A program made the position numbers and the translations under genes. From Corydoras sp. C115 (lineage: Eukaryota > Chordata > Actinopteri > Siluriformes > Callichthyidae), in assembly GCA_019802505.1 (NCBI GenBank), contig JAFMOC010000006.1, positions 3,753,501 to 3,817,500 of the forward strand: 64,000 nucleotides of DNA, in the 5' to 3' direction. The notes below the pieces were generated by a model. It saw only the letters and a list, made by a program, of their open reading frames with translations, did no database searches and had not been told where the DNA came from. This document shows, piece by piece, positions 1 to 10,867 of the stretch (position 1 is the stretch's first letter; each line of letters begins with the position of its first letter).

Positions 1-117
1 TATAGCATAGAATGAACCCGGAAATGATGAACCTCACCTGGTGCACAGAGAGCGCGCGCTGCCTAGAAGGCGGGGCTAGGGGAACGCGGCGCTGCGCTCT
101 GATCTCTGACAGGTTTC

Positions 118-173
118 AAAAAACGTTGTGCAAATACGCGTTGTATAAACTGAAGTAGTGCAAATTGACAAAT

Positions 174-256
<83 letters not shown>

Positions 257-333
257 GTATATAAAGTAAAAGGGATCAAAAAACGTTGTGCAAATACGCG
301 TTGTATAAACTGAAGTAGTGCAAATTGACAAAT

Positions 334-414
<81 letters not shown>

Positions 415-435
415 GTATATAAACTAAAAAGGATC
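118..435. repeat. 160-bp tandem duplication holding two (AT)n tracts
   Basis: A unit beginning near AAACGTTGTGCAAATACGCG occurs at about 121 and again at 281, a period of 160 bp. Each copy contains a pure (AT)n run (177-255 and 337-413) followed by CGTATATAAA. The flanks are almost identical, so the whole microsatellite locus was duplicated, not just expanded. Open reading frames across it are only Tyr-Ile runs and are not genes. Confidence 0.9.
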
Positions 436-679
436 AAATTATTGATAGATTATAAAAAGGTATATAAATATATAAGTATATGACCTTATAAAAGTGTAAT
501 GTTTAGCTATGAAATCTTGAGTCCTGACATCCATGTGAATGTTACTTTGACATGTACCACCCACCTGTGCAGACTGTGCAGACTATGAACAAGTCAGAAG
601 TTTTGTGAGGGAACTAACTGCTGTAGCTTCGCACACTCTGTTCTGAATCTTAGATCTGTGCTTTGGCACCTGTGAAGAT

Positions 680-795
680 TCACGATTCACGATTCAAGAT
701 TCAAGATTCAAGATTCAAAGCTTTATTGTCATATGCACATACTGTATTGAAACATGTTTCCCTGTGCAATGAAATTCTTACTTTGCAATCCGCCC
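680..795 (-). repeat. 3' tail of a retroelement with GAATCTT microsatellite end
   Basis: Read on the minus strand, the segment has a sequence around CATTGCACAGGGAAACATG, then ACAATAAAGC, then a short run of about 7-bp repeats (GAATCTT/GAATCGT). Fish non-LTR elements often end with ATGACAATAAA plus a simple-repeat tail, so this is probably a 5'-truncated LINE end. No coding part is visible. Confidence 0.45.
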
Positions 796-815
796 CGGAT
801 GAGTAAGAAAAAGTT

Positions 816-816
816 A

Positions 817-865
<49 letters not shown>
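816..865. repeat. (AAT)n microsatellite
   Basis: Uninterrupted ATA/AAT trinucleotide run of about 16 units. Confidence 0.95.
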
Positions 866-867
<2 letters not shown>

Positions 868-1058
868 AAATATAAATATAAAAAAACACACACACTCTAC
901 GTACATATTGACTAAAGTCACATGTAATTACTAAAGTCATGTTAATACCTGGATTTTATTCATATTCTTTGCTGATTGTGTTTTTTTGGGTGATTCTTTA
1001 TAGATATTAAAATTACTGTTGGTTAGTGTGTATATAGCTGTCATTAGTGGTTTCAGTG

Positions 1059-1386
1059 GGCGGCACGGTGGCTTGGTGGTTAGCACGCTCGCCTCTCAGC
1101 GCTAGGGATTCCCGTTTCGAATCCCCATCTGGGTGGAATTTCCATGTTCTCCTCGTGTCTCCGGTTTCCTCCCACAGTCCAAAAACATGGATCAAGTCAA
1201 TTGAGTTATCCAAATTGCCCCATATAGAGTGTGAGTCTGTGTGAGTGAGTGTGTGCCCAGCGATGGATTGGCGACCTGTCCTGGGTGTATCTGCCCAGCG
1301 CCTGAAACGTTCTCCCCTGGATGGGCATGGGGGAACCCCGCCGCAACCCTAATTTTGGATAAAGCGGAAGATAATGAATAAATGAA
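1059..1386 (+). repeat. tRNA-derived SINE, DANA/mermaid type, full length
   Basis: The left end GGCGGCACGGTGGCTTGGTG continues to an A-box-like GTGGTTAGCACG and a B-box-like TTCGAATCC. The central core (CTCCCACAGTCCAAAAACATG) follows, then the tail AAGCGGAAGATAATG with an ATGA-type simple repeat. The head is tRNA-derived and the core is that of DANA/mermaid-type fish SINEs. This is the reference copy for the other 'SINE-A' entries. Confidence 0.9.
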
Positions 1387-1719
1387 TAGTAGTTTCAGAT
1401 TCTAGTTTCGCTCTGCTGCCTATTTGCACCTTGTATTGAACATGTTCTTGTTCCAGAGGGGCGTGTGTGTACCTTGATTGATTTTATCTGGGATTTTTAA
1501 GAACTGTAGATATGCTGACGCGACAGCGGAGGCGAATGCTCTCTTGTGTTCAGCCCTCTCATGTTAAGACCTGCTAGTCTACCTGTCCACCGAGCAGGGA
1601 CAACAACAAGGGAACTACACTAAGTGTATTTCTCGTTCTCCTGTCATTTTTGTTACTCTTCCTACACAATTCACTTCTTCTGAAAACTACTTTATACCTC
1701 TTTACACCTACTTCCACAT

Positions 1720-2720
1720 CAGTATGTGTTTTCAGTTCATGTCCTTCTCAAGCAGACGTTGCTTTCCTCAGAAGAGAAGACACACTCTTGCACACTCTTG
1801 AACACAAGCGAGCCCTTCACCTTCTCTGCAGGATTTTGGAACTGTCAGTCGGCCACCAAGAATTACGATTTCATTCCTGCTTTTTGCTACTCGTGCTTGT
1901 ATTCAGGTTTTTGCCCTCACTGGGACGTGGATCTGTCCAGAGAACTCCAGCTGCCCTCTCAACTAATTTTTACTTCTCTCGCTCTCCTCGTATCAGAAAT
2001 TAAGGGGGTGAAACAGGTTTTCCTATATCTTACAAATGCTAATTTTCTCCTCTTACAATTTTATCTAATACTGTTGCATTTGAATTCCATGCACTGACTC
2101 CCAAGTCAACTGGACAACTTCGTCGAGAAATTTGATATGTTATTATCATCTCTCCCAGATGATGGTTGACCTCTTGTCCTCCTCAGAGATTTCAACAATT
2201 ACTTTGACCGAAGATCGAAGAGATTTTTGCTCTTATCTCCAGCTTGGACCTCCACCTACTCTACACTTCAGCTACTGGTAACCAACTTGACCTCATCATG
2301 ACACGCTCTTGTTTCATTTCTAACCTCCGCATTACTCCGCTTTACAATTCAGATCACTTTTTTCTGCAGTTCACTATTTCTCTTCCCCCACCTCCCTCGA
2401 TCATCCGTAAAACCACCCAGGTACATCGTAATCTTAGCTCTCTTTCTCTAATACAGTTTTTGCTAACTTGGTTACAGATGCTCTTCCTTGCATCAGTAAC
2501 TTCTCAACCCTGAAACTAACACTGCATCCAGCACATTCTGCTCCACCTTTATCCTCTTCCTGTCTAGACCAGGTCTGTCCAATATCAAGTAGGAAAGCAC
2601 ACAGCTCTCCCGCCTGTCCCTAGCTCACAGAGGTGTCGAAAACAATGCACTACTCTTCGATTGTCTGAAAGAAAATGGTGCAAGTCTTTTAACACTTAAC
2701 CAATTTTAACAAACTCTGGT
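1720..2720 (+). mobile_element. Degenerate LINE fragment, endonuclease region
   Basis: Broken reading frames across this stretch give peptide pieces typical of the apurinic-endonuclease-like (EEP) domain of Rex1/CR1-type fish LINEs: WNCQSATKNYDFI, PAALSTNFYFSRSPR, PLVLLRDFNNYFD, then TGNQLDLIMTRSC and NSDHFF. Downstream pieces (CLDQVCPISSRKA, ERKWCKSF-like) match the linker between endonuclease and reverse transcriptase. Stops and frameshifts show it is dead. The assignment rests on remembered family motifs, and the exact clade is uncertain. The reverse transcriptase itself is absent. Confidence 0.75.
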
Positions 2721-4840
2721 AGCTTAGCTCTCTGGGGAGAAAAGTACAAATTTCATACAGAGAGATAATGACATGCAAACAGAAAATAGCCCCCCACCAA
2801 GCTTCACTGGACTTCTGTAAATAATGTGCTGGATAAATTTGTTTCTGCTTAGATGCCTGATTTTAAAAAGATGTCTTGCTGAACTCGCTATTGCCTGGCC
2901 TCGGTTAGAAGCAACCTGGCCTTTTTATGATTGAATCCTCCCTGAAACTTTTTGCTATGTAGCCTGGAATAAAATCTAGTATATTTTCCATGAATCAGTT
3001 TTAGTAAATATACCATTGTTCTGTACATCTTTACAAAAATTCTTATTGCATTTAACTATAAATAAAAATATGAATAAAATAATGTTTTATATACCTTAAA
3101 AATGTGTAGACATATTTTCACAAAGGAAATCTGTTAGGCGAAAATGCCATGCACATTTGGCTGATTTTCTTACCTTAACCAGGGTGCTTAGTAACGGAAG
3201 GAAAATCTCAGTGAAAAAGAAATATACAGACCCTTTCCAAAAATGTGAATATCATGGAAAAGTTGATTGATTTCCATAATTTCATTCAAAAAGTTAAACT
3301 TTCATAGATTATAGATTCAGGGCTCACAATTGAAACAATTTCAAGTATTTTTTTTTTGTATATTTTTACATAATTTGGGCTTCCAGCTCATAAAACCCAC
3401 AAAAACAGGAACATTGTCCATTTGGAGTTCTGTAAACATTTCATAAAAAGGTTTATGTTTTAATAGTGTTGTTCTGCATATTTTAAAATACAATTAAAAT
3501 AGAAGCACAAAGACTTCAACGTTAATTAGCAGTACAGTTTGATCTCATTATAAGACAAAATTTAATATTTCAATATTTCAATTTATTCAAGACATATTTC
3601 ATCTGACTAGGATTGTATGTTTGATTTTGTACAGATTATAGATGTATGTTTTAATACACGAACAAAGGAAAGCAAAATGTACATCTTACAAGGCTTTTAG
3701 TTTGAGGGGAGCAGCATTAGCATGTCAAGCACGTGCTTTATGTATTTCCTGAAGTGGCTGTGTTCATGGGAAGCTGGGGGTGGAAGGAAAGAGAGTACTT
3801 ATTCTAGGCTATAATAAATGCCCTTTAGCTGGTCAGTCTCTCTCTCTGCTTAGAGCACCATGCTGTCTACTTGCATGTCCTAATTTACTTTTTATCTTTT
3901 ATGAGCAGGCAGGCAGTATTCATGGAATTCCTTCATTTTTTTTGTAATTACAGCAAAATTATATTTTTTCTTTACTCTATCTTGTGAACACTTTCATGGT
4001 ACAGTAATCAGGTTCAAAATAAATATTCACCCACCACACTGAAAAAGCTTTTAATCAATTCTGTCATATCAAAGATTATCCAGTCCACATTTTGGAGTTT
4101 ATTAGACATAAAGGACAGATTTCAACCTGCAACTGCATGGTTAAATATTAGATGCACTGCAAAATGTTCACTATAAGTAACACACACAGTGATTTTACAA
4201 TGCATTAATCAATCCATTCAAAAGTCAGATTTGATTATTCTCAGTGGGAGGTGAATATAGTTAGAAAGGTGTTATTTAAGTCAGTACTATAGATTCTTGG
4301 AAAGTAAATGAATGTGTTTTAGAAATGTTAAATTTCCCTCCAGTCAATCATTATTTGTGTTTCAGGCAACATTTCTATCAGACAAAGTTGATTGACATCT
4401 TGCTTTGTCTAACTGTTTGTTCTAGGATTATGATCTTCAAGTACCTGGGTAATTAGATGAGAGGGATGTTAGAACATGGCCAGAGACTTGGATCCGGGAA
4501 TTAATGCATTTTCTAGCAAGGATGTTCTTGGAAGCACAAAGGCAGAAAAACAAAACTGCAGCTTTTTTACAGAAATATAAATAGTTTAAAATACACTAAA
4601 GCACAAAACTTCCATGTACATGATCAAAATTGCAGATTTGAAATGCTCTAAATTACCAAATGTCATGAATATTTCATGAGGCACCTGGCTGATTAGTGTT
4701 TAATATTTTTTGTAATTGCCTACTGATTTAGCAAACATCTCACACCTGAAAAAAATAGGTCTTGAATTTCTCTGATATTTCAATTCAGTTCTTAAGGATT
4801 TTGCTTAATATTTTGTAATATTTTTTTCTCACATTATATT
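2721..4840. other. AT-rich intergenic DNA, nothing recognised
   Basis: No ORF with coding character, no clear repeat boundary and no splice-linked peptide was seen. Short A and T runs are frequent. Confidence 0.5.
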
Positions 4841-5512
4841 AATCCATCCATCCATCCATCCATCCATCCATCCATTATCTTCCGCTTGTCCGGGGTTCGG
4901 GTCGTGGGGGCAGCAACTCAAGTTGGGAGACCCAGACGACCCTTGCCCCAGCCACCACCACCAGCTCAACTGGGTGAACCCCGAGGCGTTCCCAGACCAG
5001 CTGGGAGATATAATCCCTTTTGGTCTCCTCCCAGCTGGACTTGCCTGGAAACGCCTCCCTAGGGAGGTGCCCACGAGGCATCCTTACCAGATGCCCGAAC
5101 CACCTCAACTGGCTCATTTCGACATGGAGGAGTAGCGGCTCTACTCCAAGTCTCTCCCCTTTGACCGAGCTTCTTACCCTATCTCTTAGGTAAAGCCCAG
5201 CCACCCTGTGGAGAAAACTTATTTCGGCCGCTTGTATTCGCAAACTTGTTCTTTCGGTCATTACCCAAAGCTCATGACCATAGATGAGGGTAGGAACATA
5301 GATCGACAGGTAAATCGAGAGCCTTGCCTTATGGTTTAGCTCCTTTTTCACCACAACAGACTGGTATAGGGTCCGCATTACTGCTGACCCCGCGCCGATC
5401 CATCTGTCAATCTTACGCTCCATCTTACCATCACTCGTGAACAAGACCCCGAGATACTTAAACTCCTCCATTTGACCCACATCCCTGACCCAGAGAGGAC
5501 TCTCCCGACTGT
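4841..5512 (-). mobile_element. 5'-truncated LINE, C-terminal part of ORF2, with ATGG tail
   Basis: A minus-strand ORF of about 200 codons (5480 down to 4875) contains MEEFKYLGVLFTSDGKMER, VVVKKELNHKARLSIY, YVPTLIYGHELWVMTERT and SQLRWFGHLVRMPRG. These are characteristic of the region after the reverse transcriptase in a very common fish non-LTR retrotransposon. The element ends ACAAGCGGAAGATAATGG followed by (ATGG)n. Everything upstream of this region is missing, as expected for 5' truncation during target-primed reverse transcription. The 3' tail is the same as that of the SINE-A copies. Confidence 0.85.
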
Positions 5513-6121
5513 AGGCAATAGAGAATCATTTTACTCTAAATTACACAGATTCAGAGATATAAATTAAAGACCAATCTCATCTTATTATTTTTTGCTTAAC
5601 ACATTGTATCTGTGCGTATCACATTCTTTAGAATTTCCATGTAATACATCTGAATATACTGATGCTTCAAAAAATGTATGTGATTATATTGAGAATGTGT
5701 AAATTTCAAAGGTGTTTGTGTCCATGCTGTAAGATGTTTACCTGCTCAACTCATTTCATATGTATTTTTGATACTTTTAGTAGACAAAGTACTTGGAGAA
5801 ATTACCTTTGCAGAAAGGATGATTATCTTGGGTATTTGATGAGTAGACATCACCAAACACAAGGTGCTGCTTGGTCTGTAATGGGTCATTTTCTGGTCTG
5901 GCTTATTTGTGGGGCTTTTTATCTTCACTCTTGTCTTCAGTATGTGAAATACATCAGAGAATTTCAGGAGAGGATACTGGTTCAGATCGTTAAGAATGTA
6001 CACCAAAGTTGCTTGTACTGTGCTCTGCACAGTACCAAAGAACTACATCTGCCTGCCATTACTTTAATGAGTGAAATCTTAACATGCTGATATTAATGAA
6101 TTGGCAACTTGTATCACATTC
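5513..6121. other. Intergenic DNA, no gene supported
   Basis: The stretch holds overlapping ORFs on both strands (142 codons at 5662-6090 plus, 94 codons minus). Neither has a recognisable domain, and the two mirror each other, so I treat them as chance ORFs. Confidence 0.45.
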
Positions 6122-6240
6122 TTCATCCATTCATCCATTATCTTCCACTTTACCTTCTACTAGGGTAAACAGGGGGGTTCCCCATGCACATCCAGGGGAG
6201 AATGTTTCAGACGCTGGGCAGACATTCATTGCTGATATAC
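6122..6240 (-). repeat. SINE-A fragment (3' part)
   Basis: Begins with the ATCC-type tail and TTATCTTCCACTTTA, runs through CCATGCACATCCAGGGGAGA and breaks off inside the GCTGGGCAGA motif. It is a short divergent 3' end of the common SINE, in minus orientation. Confidence 0.75.
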
Positions 6241-6373
6241 ATTCCTATTATAATAAAAATGATACTATTTTTAATACAAAATTTATTAAATATAGCTACT
6301 GTGAAGTCTTTGTTTCATTTAATATTTTTTTATTTTTTTGTATTTTAAGCAAATTAATTCCTAAACAGGTAGT

Positions 6374-6625
6374 TGTCAGACTCGCCTACCTCGGATTAAA
6401 GCGGCTGCGCATATGAAGCGCAGAGCCGCCGCTCTTTAACGTGCTGAAGGGAGCCAGGCACGCAGGTAGCAGAATATCAGGATTTATTAAAGGTGTAGTG
6501 ACACCAAACAGCAATGAGGTACAACCCGATGAGTGAACATAAAATAAACGATGTGCACCGAGGACGGGGAACACAGGAAATAAATACAAAAAGACACCCG
6601 ACCACGTGCACAAAACAAACCAATG
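6374..6625 (-). repeat. Truncated second LTR
   Basis: Aligned without length change to 7818-8069 of the complete LTR, with about one base in twenty different. It then joins abruptly to a G-run (TGTGGGGGGGGGTCC). The missing ~106 bp is the LTR end that should adjoin the internal region. Confidence 0.75.
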
Positions 6626-7613
6626 TGGGGGGGGGTCCTCCGCCCTCCTTGAGCCGGGCTTGGCAGGCGCCCTCAGGTGGACGCCCTTTGCGGGGGAGGT
6701 GTGCCGAACGCCTTCTGGCTCCATGTCGAGGTGAGCGCCCTCTGCGGACGCGGCGTGGAGAGCGCCCTCTGCGAACGAGGTGTTGTGGATGCCCTCTGGC
6801 TGCGAGGTCAGGTGGGCGCCCTCGGCGGATCAGGAGTGGGCCACGCCCTCTGACTGCGTGGTCCGGTGAGTGCCCTCTGGCTGCGTGGTCCAATGGACGC
6901 CTTCGCCGGACGAGGCGTGGGCCACGCCTTCTGGCTGCGTTGTCCGGTGGACGCCCTTGGGCTGCGGGGCGAGGAGGACGCCCTCTTGCTACGGGGCGAG
7001 GAGGACGCCCTCTGGCTGCGAGGCAAGGCGGATGCCCCAGGTGCTCGGGCTGGGCGGCGGGCGGCCCCTGGTTCTCGGGCTGGGTGGACCTCGGCGGGCA
7101 CGCACGCTGGGTGGACCTCGGCGGGCACGCACTCTGGGTGGACCTCCACCTCGGGATCGCCATCCTGCATACAGAACATGTACACCCCAACCACCAGACC
7201 CAAGGACACCGCCCCAAATGCGTAAGACATGGGTGAGAGAGAAAGATCAGGAACATTAGTATTAGCGACATTCTCATCCAAGAATTCAGGAAACGACCCC
7301 TCACAGTGCGGCCCAGGCACAGCACGCCCTGGCTCGTTCGCGGATGCAGAGCGTGCATCACATGCATCTCAGCAGCTGCGCAGCGCCCACGCTGCGTCTT
7401 GGCACCGCGCCGGCGCGCTCTGCGTCTGGATCTCGCCACGGGGGGTTTAACAAACTGGACTGGCGCGTCAGTCCAGAACTCCTCAGAGTTCAGGAGGGTT
7501 CGTATGGGCAGAATATGCCCATACAGGTACGACTCGCCCTCCTCATCATCGGATATCTCGACCAGGTCGAGACCTTCCTCTGCACGGAGCGACTCATACC
7601 CATACCTCCACAA
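6477..7613 (-). pseudogene. Internal ORF of the LTR element, unfamiliar protein
   Basis: A 378-codon minus-strand ORF starts with an acidic N-terminus (LVEISDDEEGESYLYG) and an Arg-rich stretch. It then enters a GC-rich imperfect repeat giving long Ala/Arg/Pro runs, and finally reads into the truncated LTR. In a neighbouring minus frame (about 7320-6808) there is a better-looking segment, LSPMSYAFGAVSLGLVVGVY, which resembles one membrane span, followed by charged repeats. The natural product may therefore have run from the first frame into the second, making this copy frameshifted. I do not recognise the protein. It could be a gag-like or accessory product. Confidence 0.35.
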
Positions 7614-7817
7614 CCACTCATCATCGGAGTCAATACTCCGACGTCAATGTGTTTGAGCCGTCCTTACGGCTCCGGGACGCCGAGCTGCGCATAGCGGCAC
7701 ACTCGCGGACATGACGGAACACGCTGCGAGTTCGAGGTTATACTGCCCCCGCAAAGAAAAATAAAAAAAACACCTTACCTGGGCACTGGACTCCCCAAAT
7801 TGACTGGCACGTCGTTC

Positions 7818-8175
7818 TGTCAGACTCACCTACCTCGGATTAAAGCGGCTGCGCATATGAAGCGCAGAGCCGCCGCGCTTTAACGCGCTGAAGGGAGACA
7901 GGCACGCAGGTAGCAGAATATAAGGATTTATCAAAGGTGTAGTGACACCAAACAGCAATGAGTTACAACCCGACAAGTGAACATAAAATAAACGACATGC
8001 ACCGAGGACGGGGAACACAGGAAATAAATACACAAAGACACCCGACAACGTGCACAAAACAAACCAATGACAAGAACGAGTTAATTAACTAAACTAATGA
8101 CCAATGAACGTTAATTAACTCAAAAGAACAAAAGAAACGCAGAACAGGTGACAGGTGCCCTAGGCACCCGTTACA
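7818..8175 (-). repeat. Complete LTR of the 6.4-8.2 kb element
   Basis: Ends TGT/ACA. On the minus strand it begins TGTAACGGGTGCCTAGGGC and ends GAGTCTGACA. The minus-strand body contains CCTGTGTTCCCCGTCCTCG. No classic TATA box was placed with certainty. Confidence 0.75.
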
Positions 8176-8577
8176 GTTGTGATACACTTATCATTATTTG
8201 CTTTTTTATTTATTGCCACACCTTCCTAAACAGAAATATTATTTTTTGGTATTTATGTCTAAATGCATAATTTTGTTTCCTTTGGTTTAAAAGCTCAGTG
8301 GAGCTGAGCGCTCAATTTTATTTTATGAGCTCAATTGCTTTTGAACATTTTAAAATCCAAAGAATTTTGATTCAATTAATTTGTTCTTAAAAGTGATTTC
8401 TGAGCGAGGAGTTTATGTAGTAAATAATGTGAAACAGATGTAGCACAAGAAAATTTGACCATTGACCAGGATTACTGCTTCACTCCTGTCATGAACTCTG
8501 TTTTTGTTTAATTAAGCTTGCTGTTCAGTTAACTCATAGCCTTCATTGTTGATTACTTGTTTAGTTCATTAATTTCA
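8176..8577. other. Intergenic, nothing recognised
   Basis: AT-rich sequence without coding signal. Confidence 0.4.
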
Positions 8578-9062
8578 TTTACATATTACATTTGGTCATT
8601 TTGCAGACGCTTTCATTACAAGTAACTAAGTCGTTTGGTTGATTTTAGAATTTAGGGTTAATACAGCAGCACTGGCAGCATGGTGGCTTAGTGGTTAGCA
8701 CGTTCCCCGGTTCGAATCCCCATATGGGTGGAGTCTCTCCAATATGGGTGGACATGTTCTCCCCATGTCCGCGTGGGTTTCCTTCGGGTTCTCCGGTTTC
8801 CTCCCACAGTCCAAAAACATGGATCAAGTCAATTGAGTTCTCTAAATTGCCCCATATAGAGTGTGTCTGTGTGAGTGAGTGTGTGCCCAGTGACAGATTG
8901 GCGCCCTGATATATGATAAAGCAGAAGAAAATGGATGGATGGACAGCAGCCCTGGAGCAAAAGGGTTAAGGGTCTTACTCAAGGATCCACATAGGTAATG
9001 TCACTGGACTTGAAATTTGAAACCACAATTTTCAACACCCTTAACACTGAGTTACCACCCCC
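8578..9062 (-). repeat. SINE-B (HE1/V-SINE-like) split by a SINE-A insertion
   Basis: The left part (8578-8640) carries ACATTTGGTCATTTTGCAGACGC, the reverse complement of a ...AAAAGCGTCTGCTAAATG tail. After the inserted SINE-A (8673-8942) the element resumes with CTGGAGCAAAAGGG and a degraded tRNA-like head ending GAGTTACCACC. Comparison with the intact copy at 18556-18761 shows that both halves belong together. Confidence 0.7.
8673..8942 (+). repeat. SINE-A copy with internal deletions, nested in SINE-B
   Basis: Head GGTGGCTTAGTGGTTAGCAC, B-box GGTTCGAATCC, core CCACAGTCCAAAAACATGG and tail AAGCAGAAGAAAATGGATGG are all present. Parts of the head and of the region before the tail are missing. 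Confidence 0.85.
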
Positions 9063-10333
9063 CCTAACAATTGCCAGCCTTAACTAGTTTGTCAAATTAA
9101 CTAGTTTGTTTATTATTTAAACCTGCCCCGATCTCTCCCCAGAGAGATTGTTACTAAAAGGTGACCAGTGTTGGCGCAGCCCGCAAACATGACAACATGT
9201 CATAAAGTTTACTAAAGTCTGTTGTAATATTATGCTACAACAGACATAACTAACTTGTAAAATGACTTGGCAGCTTTTTTTAGTCTGATGAACATTTACA
9301 ATAAGAAGCCAGCATTAACATTTTGTTTGACCTTTTTTATAGAAATGGTAATAAGCATATAGACTGCATTCTTAGTTCAAATTAGTTTGTGTATCCTGTG
9401 TGTAGCACTTATTGTCCATTACAAGAATCATGACTAACTTCTGAATTACTCATTCTATTAACAGTCATAGAAATGTCTTGAAATTGATGATTCATGTTTC
9501 ACTGTAATTGCACTTTTAATAAGGCTTTTAGTACCTTGTCAAAAATGTTGTTTTTTTTTCTTTTTACAGTTGTAAGCTCACTGATAGGTACATATTACAC
9601 AGCATCATTCACTTTTTTACTTGTAATTTCATGTCACTAATTAGATCATTTCAGTTATCTTATGCATACAGTCAACTCTGAGTCATTGCTGCTACTTTAT
9701 GCAAACCTTAAAAAGTCATTAAGTAAATGTTTAGCTTTGCTTTGTATGCCATGTGCTCTTACTCCCACCTTTTATACGTAGTCGTATTCATGTTGACGAA
9801 TATCTTTTTACATCATTCCACATCATTCAACATCATTCCACACATTTTAATGCACAGTTACAATTTATTCCTTTCATTTTGCATGTTTTGACATGAAATG
9901 TTTTACTAGGTTAAAAGTACAAATTGTACATATTTACAAAAGGAATGTAATTTTTCAATGTTTCGAATGGAGAATAGATAATGTGTTTATTTCTTTACAC
10001 ATTTCATCCTATTTTAGCAGATGTGTCCACTGATATCTCATTTTATTACATTTGTCTTAAATAAATACAATGTATATTGTACAAAACATACAAACATTTT
10101 AACCATTGCTACAAATTGTGAGACTGTTTATTCCATAGTCACAAATCATATCGTTTACAAAACAGAAAACATGTCTTTATTTGACAAAGTTAGCACGGTT
10201 TGCAGATTTTAACCTTTTATTAATTTTTATTACCTTTTATTTTATTTCAAAATAATGTAAAATCAGTTATAATTTAGTGCTGTATTATTTAATGACCTCT
10301 CTTCATCTCAAAAGTAACATGTCTGTTATTGTC
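9063..10333. other. AT-rich intergenic DNA, nothing recognised
   Basis: Only short ORFs without features. There is no identifiable repeat apart from a short direct triplication, ACATCATTC(C/A), near 9810-9842. Confidence 0.4.
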
Positions 10334-10476
10334 CCATGTAGAGTGTGTTTGTGTGCGTGTCTGTGTGAGTGAGTGTGTGCCCAGCGATAGATTGGCGCCC
10401 TGTCCTGGGTCTATCTGCCCAGCACTCTCCAGCACTGAGAGGTAAACATGTTAACCACTAAGCCACAGTGCCGCCC
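10334..10476. repeat. Chimeric SINE-A fragment, tail part and inverted head
   Basis: The plus-strand 3' half (GTGTGCCCAGCGATAGATTGG, CTGTCCTGGGTCTATCTGCC) is joined directly to a minus-strand head (CTGAGAGGTAAACATG, AACCACTAAGCCACAGTGCC). This makes a small inverted mosaic of one SINE family. Confidence 0.7.
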
Positions 10477-10522
10477 TCCAAGACATATAAAGTCAATTTT
10501 TAATCATTAAAGTTGCACAAAA

Positions 10523-10867
10523 CATCCATCCATCCATTATCTTCTGCTTTATCCTATATTAGGGTCGCGGGGGGGTTCCCCATGCCCATCCAGGGGAGAA
10601 CGTTTCGGGCGCTGGGCAGATACAGGACAGGGTGCCAATCTATCACTGGGCACACACTCACTCACACAGACACACTCTATATGGGGCAATTTGGAGAACT
10701 CAATTGACTTGATCCATGTTTTTGGACTGTGGGAGGAAACCAGAGAACCCGGAGGAAATCCACGTGGACACGGGGAGAACATGGAAACTCCACCCAGATT
10801 GGGATTCGAACCGGGAATCCCTAGCGCTGAGAGGAGAACATGCTAACCACTAAGCCACCGTGCCGCC
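10523..10867 (-). repeat. SINE-A, full length
   Basis: Runs from the ATCC tail through GCCCATCCAGGGGAGAACG, CAATTTGGAGAACTC, the core and the B-box (GGGATTCGAACCGGGAATCC) to CCACCGTGCCGCCC. Confidence 0.9.

Larger units (their letters stand above)
6374..8175 (-). mobile_element. Non-autonomous LTR element, 3'LTR truncated
   Basis: A 358-bp LTR (7818-8175) has TGT...ACA ends. Its first 252 bp on the plus strand recur at 6374-6625 with the same spacing, so the second LTR starts at an identical end but is cut internally. The flanks GTAGT (6369-6373) and GTTGT (8176-8180) look like a 5-bp target-site duplication with one mismatch. The ~1.2-kb GC-rich interior has no protease, reverse transcriptase or integrase. 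The orientation is minus, with the complete copy as 5' LTR. The 3' LTR appears fused to the interior by deletion. Confidence 0.75.

Noticed and set aside
76..331. ORFs of Tyr/Ile repeats on the minus strand, and similar ones at 29384-29581 and 48278-48496
   Set aside because: They are translations of (AT)n microsatellites.
1059..1140. tRNA gene suggested by A-box and B-box
   Set aside because: The head of a SINE, not a foldable tRNA with acceptor stem and anticodon arm. The same holds for the SINE-B heads at 18.7 and 31.4 kb.
1047..1244. Recurring ORFs with 'SPVSSHSPKTWIKSIE' or 'HTHSHR' type peptides here and at about 8691, 10549, 20175, 39866, 41496, 42390, 43446, 45399 and others
   Set aside because: All are readings through SINE-A copies in one frame or another. 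They recur only because the SINE recurs.
1650..2097. 117- and 123-codon ORFs as a possible gene
   Set aside because: The peptide pieces belong to the endonuclease region of a decayed LINE.
5662..6090. 142-codon ORF as a gene
   Set aside because: No domain and no splice partner, with a similar-length ORF on the opposite strand in the same place. Cys/His-rich only by composition.
6514..7236. 240-codon plus-strand ORF rich in Arg/Gly/Pro
   Set aside because: It is antisense to the LTR element's GC-rich repeat. Composition alone keeps the frame open.
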